Source: Actinomadura meyerae
GTDB taxonomy: Bacteria; Actinomycetota; Actinomycetes; Streptosporangiales; Streptosporangiaceae
Reading direction: 5' to 3'
DNA: 64,000 bases
Assembly: GCF_900188445.1 (NCBI RefSeq)
Contig: NZ_FZOR01000009.1
Span: 1 to 64,000, forward strand
In this document: positions 16,271 to 26,293 of the stretch, piece by piece
How the letters are laid out: each line of letters starts with the position of its first letter
Numbering within the stretch: position 1 is the stretch's first letter
Position numbers and translations under genes: made by a program
Notes under the pieces: generated by a model
Told to the model about the DNA's origin: nothing
The model's input: only the letters and a program-made list of their open reading frames with translations
Database searches by the model: none

Positions 16271-17356
16271 GTGAGCGAAGACCCCGTGCGCCGCGGCGCC
16301 CGCGCTGCCGTTCCGTTGCTGCTGGCCGCGCTCCTCGCGCTGCTCGTGCCGGGCTGCCGGGTGATGGAGAGCGGCGCACCGGAGGACGTCCCCGCTCCGG
16401 TCACGACCGCGGCCGCCAAGCCGACCAAGCCCAGCGGCCGGCGGCCGGGCGTGGTCAACATCGAGACCGAGCAGGAGCTGAACGGCACCCGCGCCGCCGG
16501 GACCGGCATCGTGCTCACCGCGGCCGGCCTCGTGCTGACCAACAACCACGTGATCCGCGGCGCCACCGCGATCAAGGGGACCGACACCGACAACCGCCGC
16601 ACCTACCGGGCCGAGGTCGTCGGGTACGACCGCTCCGGCGACATCGCGGTGATCCGGCTGACCGGCGCGTCCCGGCTGAAGACCGCGAAGTTCGGCTCCG
16701 CGGCCGGGGTGGACGTGGGCGACGTCGTCACCGCCGTCGGCAACGCGGGCGGCAAGGGCGGGAACCCCACCGTGGTCACCGGCAAGGTCACAGGGCTGGA
16801 GCAGTCCGTCACCGCCCGCGACGACACCAACGGCACCTCCGAGCGGCTCACGGGCCTGATCGAGACCAACGCGCCGATCAAGCCGGGCGACTCCGGCGGC
16901 CCCCTGCTCGACACCCGCGGGAAGGTCATCGGGGTCAACACCGCCGCCTCCGCGGGGCTGTCCACGCGGGGCGCCACGCCCGCCAAGGACCACCGCGGCT
17001 ACGCCATCCCGTCCGACCGGGCCCTGGAGATCGCCCGGCAGATCCAGCGCGGCCAGGCGTCCTCGACCGTGCACATCGGGCGGACGGCCATGCTCGGCGT
17101 CAAGGTCCGCTCCAACGGCCGCTCCCCCGGCGCGCTCGTCGCCGAGGTCGTGCCCGGCACCCCCGCCGACGCGGCCGGCATCCCGGTCGGCTCCGCCATC
17201 GTCGCCTTCGGCGAGGCCGCCGTGGACGCCCCGTCCACACTCACCTCCCTCATGCTCGCCCGCCACCCGGGCGACGCCGTGCGCGTCGAATGGACGACCA
17301 AGCAGGGCGCCCGCATGCAGGCGACGCTCCGGCTGGCGGAAGGGCCGCCCCAATAA
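16271..17356 (+). CDS. HtrA-like S1C serine protease lipoprotein with PDZ domain
   Basis: 361 aa. The N-terminus RRGARAAVPLLLAALLALLVPGC ends in a lipobox with Cys29, so it is exported and lipid-anchored. Trypsin-like domain ~60-265 with the triad His93 (TNNHVI), Asp124 (RSGDIAVI) and Ser208 (KPGDSGGPLL). A C-terminal PDZ domain (~280-355, LGVKV...AAGIPVGSAIVAF) should bind protein C-termini. GTG 16271 is chosen because GGAGGAGG ends 7 nt upstream and it gives a proper lipoprotein signal; an in-frame extension upstream is ignored. A cell-surface quality-control role is inferred. Its neighbours give no specific partner. Confidence 0.88.
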   Translation: MSEDPVRRGARAAVPLLLAALLALLVPGCRVMESGAPEDVPAPVTTAAAKPTKPSGRRPGVVNIETEQELNGTRAAGTGIVLTAAGLVLTNNHVIRGATAIKGTDTDNRRTYRAEVVGYDRSGDIAVIRLTGASRLKTAKFGSAAGVDVGDVVTAVGNAGGKGGNPTVVTGKVTGLEQSVTARDDTNGTSERLTGLIETNAPIKPGDSGGPLLDTRGKVIGVNTAASAGLSTRGATPAKDHRGYAIPSDRALEIARQIQRGQASSTVHIGRTAMLGVKVRSNGRSPGALVAEVVPGTPADAAGIPVGSAIVAFGEAAVDAPSTLTSLMLARHPGDAVRVEWTTKQGARMQATLRLAEGPPQ

Positions 17357-17411
17357 CGGCCCGTGCCATGCGACAGTGGAGGCGGCCCCTACCACGAGGA
17401 TGTGTTGCCCC

Positions 17412-19688
<2,277 letters not shown>

Positions 19689-19732
19689 CGGAACCGTGCC
19701 GCGCGCGGGTCGCGGGGCGCGCGGGGGCGGTT

Positions 19733-19738
19733 TAGGCT
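19733..19738 (+). promoter_or_regulatory. -10 box of a leaderless gene (DUF1707 protein)
   Basis: TAGGCT lies 6 nt before the ATG at 19745, with no ribosome site between. No clear -35 is seen in the very GC-rich upstream sequence. Confidence 0.5.
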
Positions 19739-19744
19739 TCGGGC

Positions 19745-20413
19745 ATGACGAACCTGCCCGAGCAGTCGGGGGTGCCCGGAGCGCCGGACATGCGGGCCGG
19801 CGACGCCGACCGGGAGCGGGTCGCGCAGGTGCTGCGCGACGCGGCCGGCGACGGGCGGCTCACGCTGGCCGAACTGGACGAGCGGCTCGACGCGGTGTAC
19901 GCGGCGAAGACCTACGGGGAGCTGGCGCCGCTCACCCGCGACCTGCCGGCGGCGGGCGCGCCCGCGCCGCCCGTGCCGCTCGGCGGGGCCGAGTGGCGGC
20001 CGGTGGAGAGCGCCCCGTCGTGGAAGATCGGCATCGGCGTGATGAGCGGGTTCCGGCGGTCCGGCGTGTGGAACGTGCCCCGCAAGTTCACCGCGTTCGC
20101 GTTCTGGGGCGGCGGCAAGATCGACCTGCGCGAGGCCCGGTTCGCCGAGGAGCGGGTGACGATCCGCGCCCTGGCGATCATGGGCGGGGTCGAGATCATC
20201 GCCCCGGACGACATCACCCTGCACGTCAAGGGCCTCGGCATCATGGGCGGGTTCGACCAGCGGGCGAGCGGCCCGGGGGCGCCGGGCGCGCCGACGGTGG
20301 TGGTGAAGGGGTTCGCGTTCTGGGGCGGCGTCGGGGTGAAGCGCCGCAAGCGCCGCGCGGAGAAGCGGCGCGAGAAGCTCCAGGCGCGCGAGGAGCTGGA
20401 GCGGGGCCAGTAG
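19745..20413 (+). CDS. DUF1707 SHOCT-like domain protein
   Basis: 222 aa. The N-terminal DUF1707 domain (DMRAGDADRERVAQVLRDAAGDGRLTLAELDERL, ~15-65) is common in actinobacteria and typically fused to membrane or regulatory parts. The C-terminal half (FTAFAFWGGGKIDLREARF...VTIRALAIMGGVEIIAPDD) is the repeated beta strand pattern of the LiaF/VraT-like C-terminal fold (DUF2154-type). It ends in a Lys/Arg-rich helix. No membrane helix is visible. LiaF-like proteins modulate envelope-stress signalling, so a similar role is possible but inferred. It appears leaderless and ends 3 bp from the convergent TetR gene. Confidence 0.82.
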   Translation: MTNLPEQSGVPGAPDMRAGDADRERVAQVLRDAAGDGRLTLAELDERLDAVYAAKTYGELAPLTRDLPAAGAPAPPVPLGGAEWRPVESAPSWKIGIGVMSGFRRSGVWNVPRKFTAFAFWGGGKIDLREARFAEERVTIRALAIMGGVEIIAPDDITLHVKGLGIMGGFDQRASGPGAPGAPTVVVKGFAFWGGVGVKRRKRRAEKRREKLQAREELERGQ

Positions 20414-20416
20414 CCC

Positions 20417-21118
20417 TCAGCGTGCACCGGCCGCGACGCGGTCGAGCCATTCGGCGAGCAGCGCCGCCTCGGTCGCGGTCAGCTCGGGCGGCGGCCCCTC
20501 CGACAGTGCCGCGCGCAGCGCCACGGCGCGGGACGCGACCGCGCCGTCGCCCGGCGCCCCGTCCGGGACGGTGACGGCGGCCAGCACCGCCTCCCGGGTG
20601 CGGACGGACAGCTCCGCGCCGTCCGCCTCGTCCGCGCCGCCGGAGATGAGGGCGAGCGCGACGCCGACCCCGGCGGAGTGCACCATCCGGACGGCGGTCG
20701 CGACGGGGACGCGCAGCCGCCCGGCGCGGGCGACGGCCTCGACCAGGCCGGTCAGGATGCGGTGCGCCTCCGCCGCGACGGGCGGCGTGCGGGCCGTGCC
20801 GTACATCAGCGTGTAGATCGCGGGGTTGGTGCGGCCGAACTCGATGTGGAGGTCCCAGCCGCGCCGCAGGTCTTCGACCGGATCGCCGGTGGGCCGCTGC
20901 GCGCGCTTGCTCGCCAGGTACCGCTCGAACCCGTGCGCGGCGACGGCGTCGAACAGGCCGCGCTTATCGCCGAAGTGGTGGTACAGGGTCGGTGCCCCGA
21001 CCCCGGCGGCGGAGCACACGGCGCGGGTCGAGACCGGCTCGCCGCCCGCCTCGGCGAGCAGCCCGGCGGCCGCGCGGACGATCCGGTCGCGCGTGTCGAG
21101 GTCCTTCTGCGCACTCAC
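20417..21118 (-). CDS. TetR-family transcriptional regulator
   Basis: 233 aa with a TetR helix-turn-helix (DRIVRAAAGLLAEAGGEPVSTRAVCSAAGVGAPTLYHHFGDKRGLF, ~10-55) and a helical effector domain. GTG 21118 is preceded by a TAACAT box (21126-21131) only 7 nt away, so it looks leaderless. It is divergent from the zinc alcohol dehydrogenase; copies of GTTACAG/CTGTA in the 120-bp gap (including CTGTA-N7-TACAG) are candidate operator halves. It likely represses that dehydrogenase and itself. Confidence 0.86.
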   Translation of the reverse strand: MSAQKDLDTRDRIVRAAAGLLAEAGGEPVSTRAVCSAAGVGAPTLYHHFGDKRGLFDAVAAHGFERYLASKRAQRPTGDPVEDLRRGWDLHIEFGRTNPAIYTLMYGTARTPPVAAEAHRILTGLVEAVARAGRLRVPVATAVRMVHSAGVGVALALISGGADEADGAELSVRTREAVLAAVTVPDGAPGDGAVASRAVALRAALSEGPPPELTATEAALLAEWLDRVAAGAR

Positions 21119-21164
21119 AAAATCGATGTTACAGAAAATTCCGGAACACCGCTATACAACCCTC

Positions 21165-21181
21165 CTGTAGCGGAGTTACAG
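21165..21181. promoter_or_regulatory. Inverted repeat CTGTA-N7-TACAG, candidate TetR operator
   Basis: Perfect 5-bp arms. GTTACAG recurs as a direct copy at 21128-21134 and CTGTA at 21188-21192, so the TetR/dehydrogenase gap holds four related half-sites. The arms are short, so only moderate confidence. Confidence 0.4.
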
Positions 21182-21240
21182 TCATGGCTGTATCAACGCT
21201 ATGGCGGCTCCGGCCGCCGCTACCGAGAGGGGACGCGCTC

Positions 21241-22254
21241 ATGCGCAGCGCCGTTCTGCCCGCCGCGGGCAAGCCACTGGAGATCGTCGAGCGCGAGGTG
21301 CCGGAGCCGGGCCCCGGCGAGATCCTCGTCCGGGTCACCGCGTGCGGGATGTGCTTCTCCGAGGTCAACCACCTGCGCGGCCACTACCCGTTCGGGACGT
21401 ACCCGGCCGTCCCCGGGCACGAGATCAGCGGCGTCGTCGCCGCGCTCGGCGAGGGCGTCGCCTGGCCCGCGGTCGGCACCCCCGTCGGCACCGGCTGGAT
21501 CCACGGCTCCTGCGGCCACTGCGACCAGTGCGTCCGCGGCGACCAGATCCTGTGCACCGGCGCCGCCAAGCGGATCACGGGCGTCAACACCGACGGCGGC
21601 TACGCCGAGTACTTCGTCGGCCGCGCCGGATTCGTCACCCCGCTGCCGGACGGCCTCGACCCGGTCGCCGGCGCCCCGCTGATGTGCGCCGGGATCACCG
21701 CGTTCAACGGGCTCCGGCGCGCGGGCGCCACCGCCGGATCGCGGGTCGCGGTGCTCGGCACCGGCGGCGTCGGCACGATGGCGCTGCGGTTCGCCGCCGC
21801 GATGGGCGCCCGCGTCGCCGTGGTCTCCCGGTCGCGCCGCGCCGAGGAGGAGGCCCGCCGCCACGGCGCCGAGCTGTTCGTCGCGACCGCCGAGCAGGAC
21901 CCGGCCGAGGCCCTGCGCGCCTGGGGCGGCGCGGACGTGGTGGTGAACACCGCCCCCGACACCGCGACCGGCCTCGCCGCGTTCGGCGGCCTGCGCCCCG
22001 ACGGCACCCTGCTCTACCTCGGCATGGGCGCCGAGGACGTCAGCGTGCCGCCCGCCGCCCTCGTGCTGAACCGGCTGCGGATCATGGGCGTCCCGTCCGG
22101 GTCGCCGCACGACCTGCGCGACACGCTCGACTTCGCGGTGGCGCACGGGATCGTCCCCGAGGTCGCGCCCATCGGCCTGGACGAGGCGCCGCGCGTCCTG
22201 GCCGCGATGGACGAGGGGACCCACCGCGGCCGGGCGGTCATCACCTTCGTGTGA
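21241..22254 (+). CDS. Zinc-dependent alcohol dehydrogenase family protein
   Basis: 337-aa MDR-family NAD(P)-dependent dehydrogenase. Catalytic zinc ligands Cys38 and the pair His60-Glu61 (VPGHEISG); structural zinc cysteines 91, 94, 97 and 105 (GSCGHCDQC...C). Rossmann motif VLGTGGVGTMALRFAAAMGA. All ligands are present, so it should oxidise alcohols or reduce aldehydes. ATG 21241 with GAGAGGGG upstream. Divergent from its probable TetR repressor. The last 14 bp overlap the convergent amidase gene. Confidence 0.88.
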   Translation: MRSAVLPAAGKPLEIVEREVPEPGPGEILVRVTACGMCFSEVNHLRGHYPFGTYPAVPGHEISGVVAALGEGVAWPAVGTPVGTGWIHGSCGHCDQCVRGDQILCTGAAKRITGVNTDGGYAEYFVGRAGFVTPLPDGLDPVAGAPLMCAGITAFNGLRRAGATAGSRVAVLGTGGVGTMALRFAAAMGARVAVVSRSRRAEEEARRHGAELFVATAEQDPAEALRAWGGADVVVNTAPDTATGLAAFGGLRPDGTLLYLGMGAEDVSVPPAALVLNRLRIMGVPSGSPHDLRDTLDFAVAHGIVPEVAPIGLDEAPRVLAAMDEGTHRGRAVITFV

Positions 22255-23638
22255 ACCGGCGCCAGGGCCGCGCCTTCTCGAAGGCCGCGCAGGCGGTCAT
22301 GACCAGGGCGTCGGCGTGCCGCGCGCCGACCACCTGGAGGCCGATGGGCAGCCCGTCGGCGGTGAAGCCGCACGGCACGCTCGCGGCCGGCTGCTGGGTC
22401 ATGTTGAACGGGTAGGTGAACGGGGTCCAGGACGTCCAGCGCGGGGACGGCGACCCCTCGGGCACCTCCCGGCCCGCCTCGAACGCGGCGATCGGCATCG
22501 TCGGGGTGAGCAGCAGGTCGTAGCGCTCGTGGAACAGGCCCATGACGCGGCCGAGCTCCATCCGGCGGGCGGTGGCGGTGAGGTACTCGACGGCCGAGTA
22601 CCGCGCGCCCTGCTCGCAGATCTCCGCGAGGCCCGGGTCGAGCCGTGCCCGGTCCGCCGCGGACAGGTGCTCGACGACCTTCGCCGCGCCCGCGAACCAG
22701 AGGACCTCGAACTCGCCGGCCGGGTCGCCGCCGAGCCCCGGGTCGGCCTGCTCGACCTTCGCGCCCAGCTCGGTGAAGACCTCCGCGGCGGCGGCCACGG
22801 ACGCGGCCACCTCCGGGTCGACCCGCGCGAAGCCGAGGTCGGGGCTGTAGGCGACGCGCAGGCCGGTCAGGTCGTCGGGGCCCCCGTCGGCGAACCGGAC
22901 GTCCGGCGGCGGCAGCGCCGACCAGTCGCGGCCGTCGGGACCGCACACCGCGTCCAGGAGCAGCGCCGCGTCGGCGACGGTGTTGGTCATCGGGCCGGTG
23001 TGCGCGAGCGTGCCGAACGGGCTCGCCGGGTAGTGCGGGATGCGGCCGTACGTCGGCTTGATCGTGAACGTGCCGGTGAACGCGGCCGGGATGCGCACCG
23101 AGCCGCCGCCGTCGGTGCCGAGCGCGAGCGGCGCCATGCCCGCCGCGACGGCCGCCGCCGCGCCGCCGCTCGACCCGCCCGGCGTGCGGGACGGGTCCCA
23201 CGGGTTGCGGGTGACGCCGGTGAGCGGGCCGTCGGTGACGCCCTTCCACGCGAACTCCGGCGTGGTGGTCTTGCCGGCGAACACCGCGCCCTGCTCCCGC
23301 AGCCGCGCCACGGCCGGGGAGTCCTCGTCCCAAGGGCCCGAAGGGTCGATCGTCGTCGAGCCGCGCAGCGTGGGCCAGCCGCGGGTGAGCAGGACGTCCT
23401 TGATGGAGACCGGCACGCCGTCGAGCGGGCCGAGCGTCGCGCCGCGCCGCCACCGGTCGGCGGAGGCCCGCGCCATGTCGAGCGTGGTCTCCTCGTCGAC
23501 GAGGCAGTAGGCGTTCAGCCCCGGGTCGTCGCGCGCGATCCGGGCGAGGACGGCCTCGGCGGCCTCCACCGGGTCGAGCGTCCCGGCCCGGTACTCCGCC
23601 AGCAGTTCGGTCGCGGTCAGGTCGGCCGCGTCGGCCAT
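22241..23638 (-). CDS. Amidase (amidase-signature family)
   Basis: 465-aa amidase-signature hydrolase, cleaving a carboxamide to acid and ammonia in the cytoplasm. The Ser-cisSer-Lys set is visible: Lys in VSIKDVL (~residue 77), GGSSGGAAAAVAAGMAPLALGTDGGGSVRIPAAFTG (can be traced from ~150). The GatA-like C-terminus (ASVPCGFTADGLPIGLQVVG) is also intact. ATG 23638 has GAGGGGG 5 nt upstream, inside the end of the dehydrogenase gene, so it is the second gene of a two-gene operon. It belongs to the inferred GntR regulon with the AMDase-like genes; the amide may be an intermediate of that pathway. Its 3' end overlaps the convergent alcohol dehydrogenase. Confidence 0.9.
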   Translation of the reverse strand: MADAADLTATELLAEYRAGTLDPVEAAEAVLARIARDDPGLNAYCLVDEETTLDMARASADRWRRGATLGPLDGVPVSIKDVLLTRGWPTLRGSTTIDPSGPWDEDSPAVARLREQGAVFAGKTTTPEFAWKGVTDGPLTGVTRNPWDPSRTPGGSSGGAAAAVAAGMAPLALGTDGGGSVRIPAAFTGTFTIKPTYGRIPHYPASPFGTLAHTGPMTNTVADAALLLDAVCGPDGRDWSALPPPDVRFADGGPDDLTGLRVAYSPDLGFARVDPEVAASVAAAAEVFTELGAKVEQADPGLGGDPAGEFEVLWFAGAAKVVEHLSAADRARLDPGLAEICEQGARYSAVEYLTATARRMELGRVMGLFHERYDLLLTPTMPIAAFEAGREVPEGSPSPRWTSWTPFTYPFNMTQQPAASVPCGFTADGLPIGLQVVGARHADALVMTACAAFEKARPWRRFTRR

Positions 23639-23640
23639 GG

Positions 23641-24675
23641 CTACCCCCTCTGCTCGATGCCGGTGGTCTGCTCGGTGCCGGTCGGCGCGCCGGATCCCAC
23701 GTAGCCGAGCCGCTTGTCGACGACGTTGCGCAGCGGGCGCCCCGCCGCGAAGCGGCCGAGGTTGTCGGTGAACAGCCGGACGAGCTCGTCCCGCCAGCCG
23801 ACGACGTCGCCGGACATGTGCGGCGACACGATCACGTTCGGCAGCTCCCACAGCGGCGACGACGGCGGGAGCGGCTCGTCCTCGAAGACGTCCAGCGCGG
23901 CCCCCGCGATGCGCCCCGCGCGCAGCGCCTTGACGAGGTCGGCCTCGGCGACCAGCGCGCCCCGGCCCACGTTGATCAGCCGCGCGGACGGGCGCATCCG
24001 GTCCAGCGCCGCCGCGTCGACCATGCCGCGGGTGCGCGCGGTGAGCGGCGCCGCGAGCACCACGTAGTCGGCCTCGGCGAGCGCCGCGTCCAGCCCCTCC
24101 ATCGGGACGACGGTGCCGAGGTCGGGATCGGCCTCGCGGGCGGTGCGGCCCGCGCCGGTGACGGCGAGCCCGGCGGCGGACAGCCGGCGCCCGATGGCGC
24201 GGCCGATCGGCCCGGTGCCGACGACGAGCGCGCGGGCGCCGTCGATCCGCTCGGTCTCGCGGTGCCGCCAGCGCCGCTCGCCCTGGAACCGGACCGTGGA
24301 GTGCAGATCCTTCGCGAGGGCGAGCACGAGCCCGAGGACGTACTCGGCGATCGGCTCGTCGAAAATCCCTCGCGAATTGGTGACAACCGTGTCCCCCTCG
24401 ACCAGCGCCGGGAACAGCAGCCGGTCGACGCCGGCGCTCGCGATGTGCACCCAGCGGGGACCGCCCCCGGCCGGCCACGCGTCGGCCAGGGCGCCGGAGA
24501 GGAAGTCCCACACGAAGACCGCGTCGGCGCCGGGAAGCGCCTGTGCCAGGGCGTTCTCGCGCACGTAGCGGACGCGCGCGAGCCGCTCCGCCGCCTCCAT
24601 GCCGCGGGGCTCGTCGTCCCCCACGAGCACGACCACGCCGGGCGGCTCACCGGGGGCGGGCAGGACAGGCTCCAT
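23641..24675 (-). CDS. D-2-hydroxyacid dehydrogenase
   Basis: 344-aa NAD(P)-dependent D-2-hydroxyacid dehydrogenase, interconverting a 2-oxo acid and D-2-hydroxy acid. NAD motif GTGPIG (153-158), catalytic Arg238 (NVGRGALV), Glu267 (FEDEPL) and His286 (SPHMSG). TNSRGIFDEPIAEYVLGLVLAL (~99-120) marks the subgroup. ATG 24675 is preferred over a GTG three codons upstream because GGGAG lies 8 nt before it. It heads the leftward operon (with the amidase) from the divergent GntR-controlled promoter region at 24728-24766. Confidence 0.9.
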   Translation of the reverse strand: MEPVLPAPGEPPGVVVLVGDDEPRGMEAAERLARVRYVRENALAQALPGADAVFVWDFLSGALADAWPAGGGPRWVHIASAGVDRLLFPALVEGDTVVTNSRGIFDEPIAEYVLGLVLALAKDLHSTVRFQGERRWRHRETERIDGARALVVGTGPIGRAIGRRLSAAGLAVTGAGRTAREADPDLGTVVPMEGLDAALAEADYVVLAAPLTARTRGMVDAAALDRMRPSARLINVGRGALVAEADLVKALRAGRIAGAALDVFEDEPLPPSSPLWELPNVIVSPHMSGDVVGWRDELVRLFTDNLGRFAAGRPLRNVVDKRLGYVGSGAPTGTEQTTGIEQRG

Positions 24676-24727
24676 CGGCGTCACTCCCGGGTCGGCGGAG
24701 TTTACGTGAAGGCAACAGGCGGAGGCA

Positions 24728-24755
24728 TTGACACGCTAGGAAGGGTTCGTAGGAT
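24728..24755 (+). promoter_or_regulatory. Rightward promoter of the DUF3830/AMDase operon
   Basis: Consensus TTGACA (24728-24733), 16-nt spacer, TAGGAT (24750-24755). The predicted start (~24762) gives a leader of about 215 nt before the ATG at 24977. The GntR-type palindrome 24753-24766 overlaps the -10. Confidence 0.65.
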
Positions 24756-24762
24756 TGTCAAC
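24733..24762 (-). promoter_or_regulatory. Leftward promoter of the dehydrogenase/amidase operon
   Basis: On the minus strand TTGACA (24762-24757), 18-nt spacer, TAGCGT (24738-24733). It is interleaved with the rightward promoter, and its -35 lies inside the palindrome, so one repressor would block both directions. Confidence 0.6.
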
Positions 24763-24766
24763 AATC
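24753..24766. promoter_or_regulatory. GntR-type operator 1
   Basis: GATTGTCAACAATC: perfect 6-bp arms GATTGT/ACAATC with CA between. It differs by one base from the core of the palindrome at 27884-27899. It overlaps both divergent promoters. Confidence 0.7.
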
Positions 24767-24875
24767 AGCGCGATGGACCGCGGCCCCGGTTCACCGCACT
24801 GGGACATGTGCTGCAAGACCGTCGCAACCGTTGCCCATGCACAGGCCAGGACGGATCCCAGAGCGCTCTGACTAG

Positions 24876-24970
24876 ACCCTCGCCCGCGAGGGTGCGGGGG
24901 GTCCGCCTCCCGCAAACATGGAGAGTCCTTCGGGTGGCGACGCTCTCGCCAACCCCTGTTCACGGGGAGG
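24876..24970 (+). promoter_or_regulatory. Structured 5' leader with switch-like pairing, unknown class
   Basis: Three hairpins can be drawn in the leader: 24876-24893 (ACCCTCG/CGAGGGT, loop CCCG), 24894-24913 (8-bp stem, loop TCCG) and 24932-24955 (GGGT-GGCGA/TCGCC-ACCC). CCCC at 24953-24956 can instead pair with GGGG at 24964-24967, part of the ribosome site GGGGAGG. GAGAG at 24921-24925 can compete for CTCTC at 24943-24947. These mutually exclusive pairings look like a translational switch. I do not recognise a known riboswitch. Confidence 0.4.
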
Positions 24971-24976
24971 TCCAGC

Positions 24977-25471
24977 ATGCCCAAGCTCATGACCATCACC
25001 CTGGAGCGTCGCGGCGTCTCGTGCGTCGCGGAGCTGCTGGAGAAGGACGCGCCGCGGACCTGCGAGGCGGTGTGGCGAGCCCTGCCCCTCGGCGGCGACG
25101 CGTACCACGCGAAGTACGCCCGCAACGAGGTGTACACGATGGTCGAACGGTTCTCCGAGGACGAGGTCGGCCTGGAGAACCCCACCGTCACCCCCATCCC
25201 GGGCGACGTCGTCTACTTCTCCTTCGCGGGCGGCATGCTCGACCGCAAGTTCAAGGAGGAGAAGAACATCCACGCGCTGCCCGGCGTGATCGACCTCGCG
25301 ATCTTCTACGGCCGCAACAACCTGCTGCTCAACGGGGACGTCGGCTGGGTGCCGGGCAACGTGTACGCGACGATCGTCGACGGCCTCGACCGGATGGCGG
25401 AGGCGTGCAACGACGTCTGGCGCTCCGGCGGCGTCGGCGAGCGCCTCGTCTACCGCCGCGCCGAGTCCTAG
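24977..25471 (+). CDS. DUF3830 family protein
   Basis: 164-aa small cytoplasmic protein of the DUF3830 family, thought to have a cyclophilin-like fold. It spans KLMTITLERRGVSCVAELLEKDAPRTCEAVWRALPL to the conserved segment IPGDVVYFSF...IDLAIFYGRNNLL (readable from ~75). No catalytic site is known to me. ATG 24977 has GGGGAGG 6 nt upstream and a long structured leader. It is followed after 4 nt by an arylmalonate decarboxylase/maleate isomerase-like gene, with which DUF3830 genes are, from memory, often linked. It may be an accessory or ligand-binding subunit of the pathway (inference). Confidence 0.8.
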   Translation: MPKLMTITLERRGVSCVAELLEKDAPRTCEAVWRALPLGGDAYHAKYARNEVYTMVERFSEDEVGLENPTVTPIPGDVVYFSFAGGMLDRKFKEEKNIHALPGVIDLAIFYGRNNLLLNGDVGWVPGNVYATIVDGLDRMAEACNDVWRSGGVGERLVYRRAES

Positions 25472-25475
25472 AGCG

Positions 25476-26249
25476 GTGGCCTCGCAGATGGCATTCGACC
25501 CCACGCTGGTCGTCGGCCCCGAGTTGCTGGCCCAGCACGGCATCGGGGTGGTCGCGCCGTTCGACTTCGCGCTCGACCGCGAGCTGTGGCGGTGGACGCC
25601 CGACGACGTGTCGCTCTTCATGACCCGGCTGCCGTACGTCCCGGTGCCGGTCACCGTCGAGATGGCCTCCGCACTGTCCGACCAGTCGATCGTCCGGCAG
25701 GCGACCCGGGACGTCCTCGCCCCCGAGCCGCTCGCCGTCGCCTACGCCTGCGCGTCCGGCAGCTTCATCCGCGGCAAGGCCGGCGAGCTGGAGCTGCACC
25801 AGTCGATGCTGTCGGCCGGAGCGCCGGTCTCGACGACGACGTCCGGCGCGCTGGTGGAGTCGCTGCGGCTGCTGAACGTCTCGCGCATCGCCGTCGTCAC
25901 CCCCTACATCGACGCGGTGACCGAGCGGCTCGTGTCCTTCCTCGGCGAGTACGGCATCGAGGTGGTGTCGTCGGTGGGGATGGGGCTGCTCAGCCACATT
26001 TGGAAGGTCGGCTACGGCGAGATCGTCTCGGCGGTGTCGACGGTGGACGCCCCCGAGGCCGAGGCCGTGTTCATCAGCTGCACGAACGTGCCGACCTACG
26101 ACATCATCGCGCCGCTGGAGCAGATGATCCGCAAGCCGGTGCTGACGGCCAACCAGGTGACGATGTGCTCGGCGCTGCGCGCGATGGGCCGCTCCGCGGC
26201 CGGTCCCGGGCAGTCGCTGGCGCAGCTCGCGCCGTCCACGGCGGCGTGA
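25476..26249 (+). CDS. Maleate cis-trans isomerase / arylmalonate decarboxylase-family protein
   Basis: 257-aa Asp/Glu-racemase-superfamily enzyme. Both family cysteines are present: Cys92 (YACASGSF) and Cys202 (FISCTNVPTYD), the pattern of two-cysteine maleate isomerase/racemase enzymes; arylmalonate decarboxylase has only one. It may isomerise or racemise a dicarboxylic or 2-substituted acid intermediate. GTG 25476 is used; ATG 25488 is an alternative four codons in, and no ribosome site clearly decides. It lies 4 nt after the DUF3830 gene and directly before a paralogue. The substrate is unknown; the dehydrogenase, amidase and aminotransferase of the same regulon suggest nitrogen-containing acid catabolism. 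Confidence 0.83.
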   Translation: MASQMAFDPTLVVGPELLAQHGIGVVAPFDFALDRELWRWTPDDVSLFMTRLPYVPVPVTVEMASALSDQSIVRQATRDVLAPEPLAVAYACASGSFIRGKAGELELHQSMLSAGAPVSTTTSGALVESLRLLNVSRIAVVTPYIDAVTERLVSFLGEYGIEVVSSVGMGLLSHIWKVGYGEIVSAVSTVDAPEAEAVFISCTNVPTYDIIAPLEQMIRKPVLTANQVTMCSALRAMGRSAAGPGQSLAQLAPSTAA

Positions 26250-26293
26250 CCGCCATGGGATCCATGATCGGCGAAGGTAGGGTTGGCGGCGAA

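Noticed and set aside
24870-24976. Known riboswitch (glycine or guanidine class) upstream of the DUF3830 gene
   Set aside because: GGAGAG and several stems recall parts of these classes, but the conserved cores and loops do not match. Kept only as an unknown structured leader.
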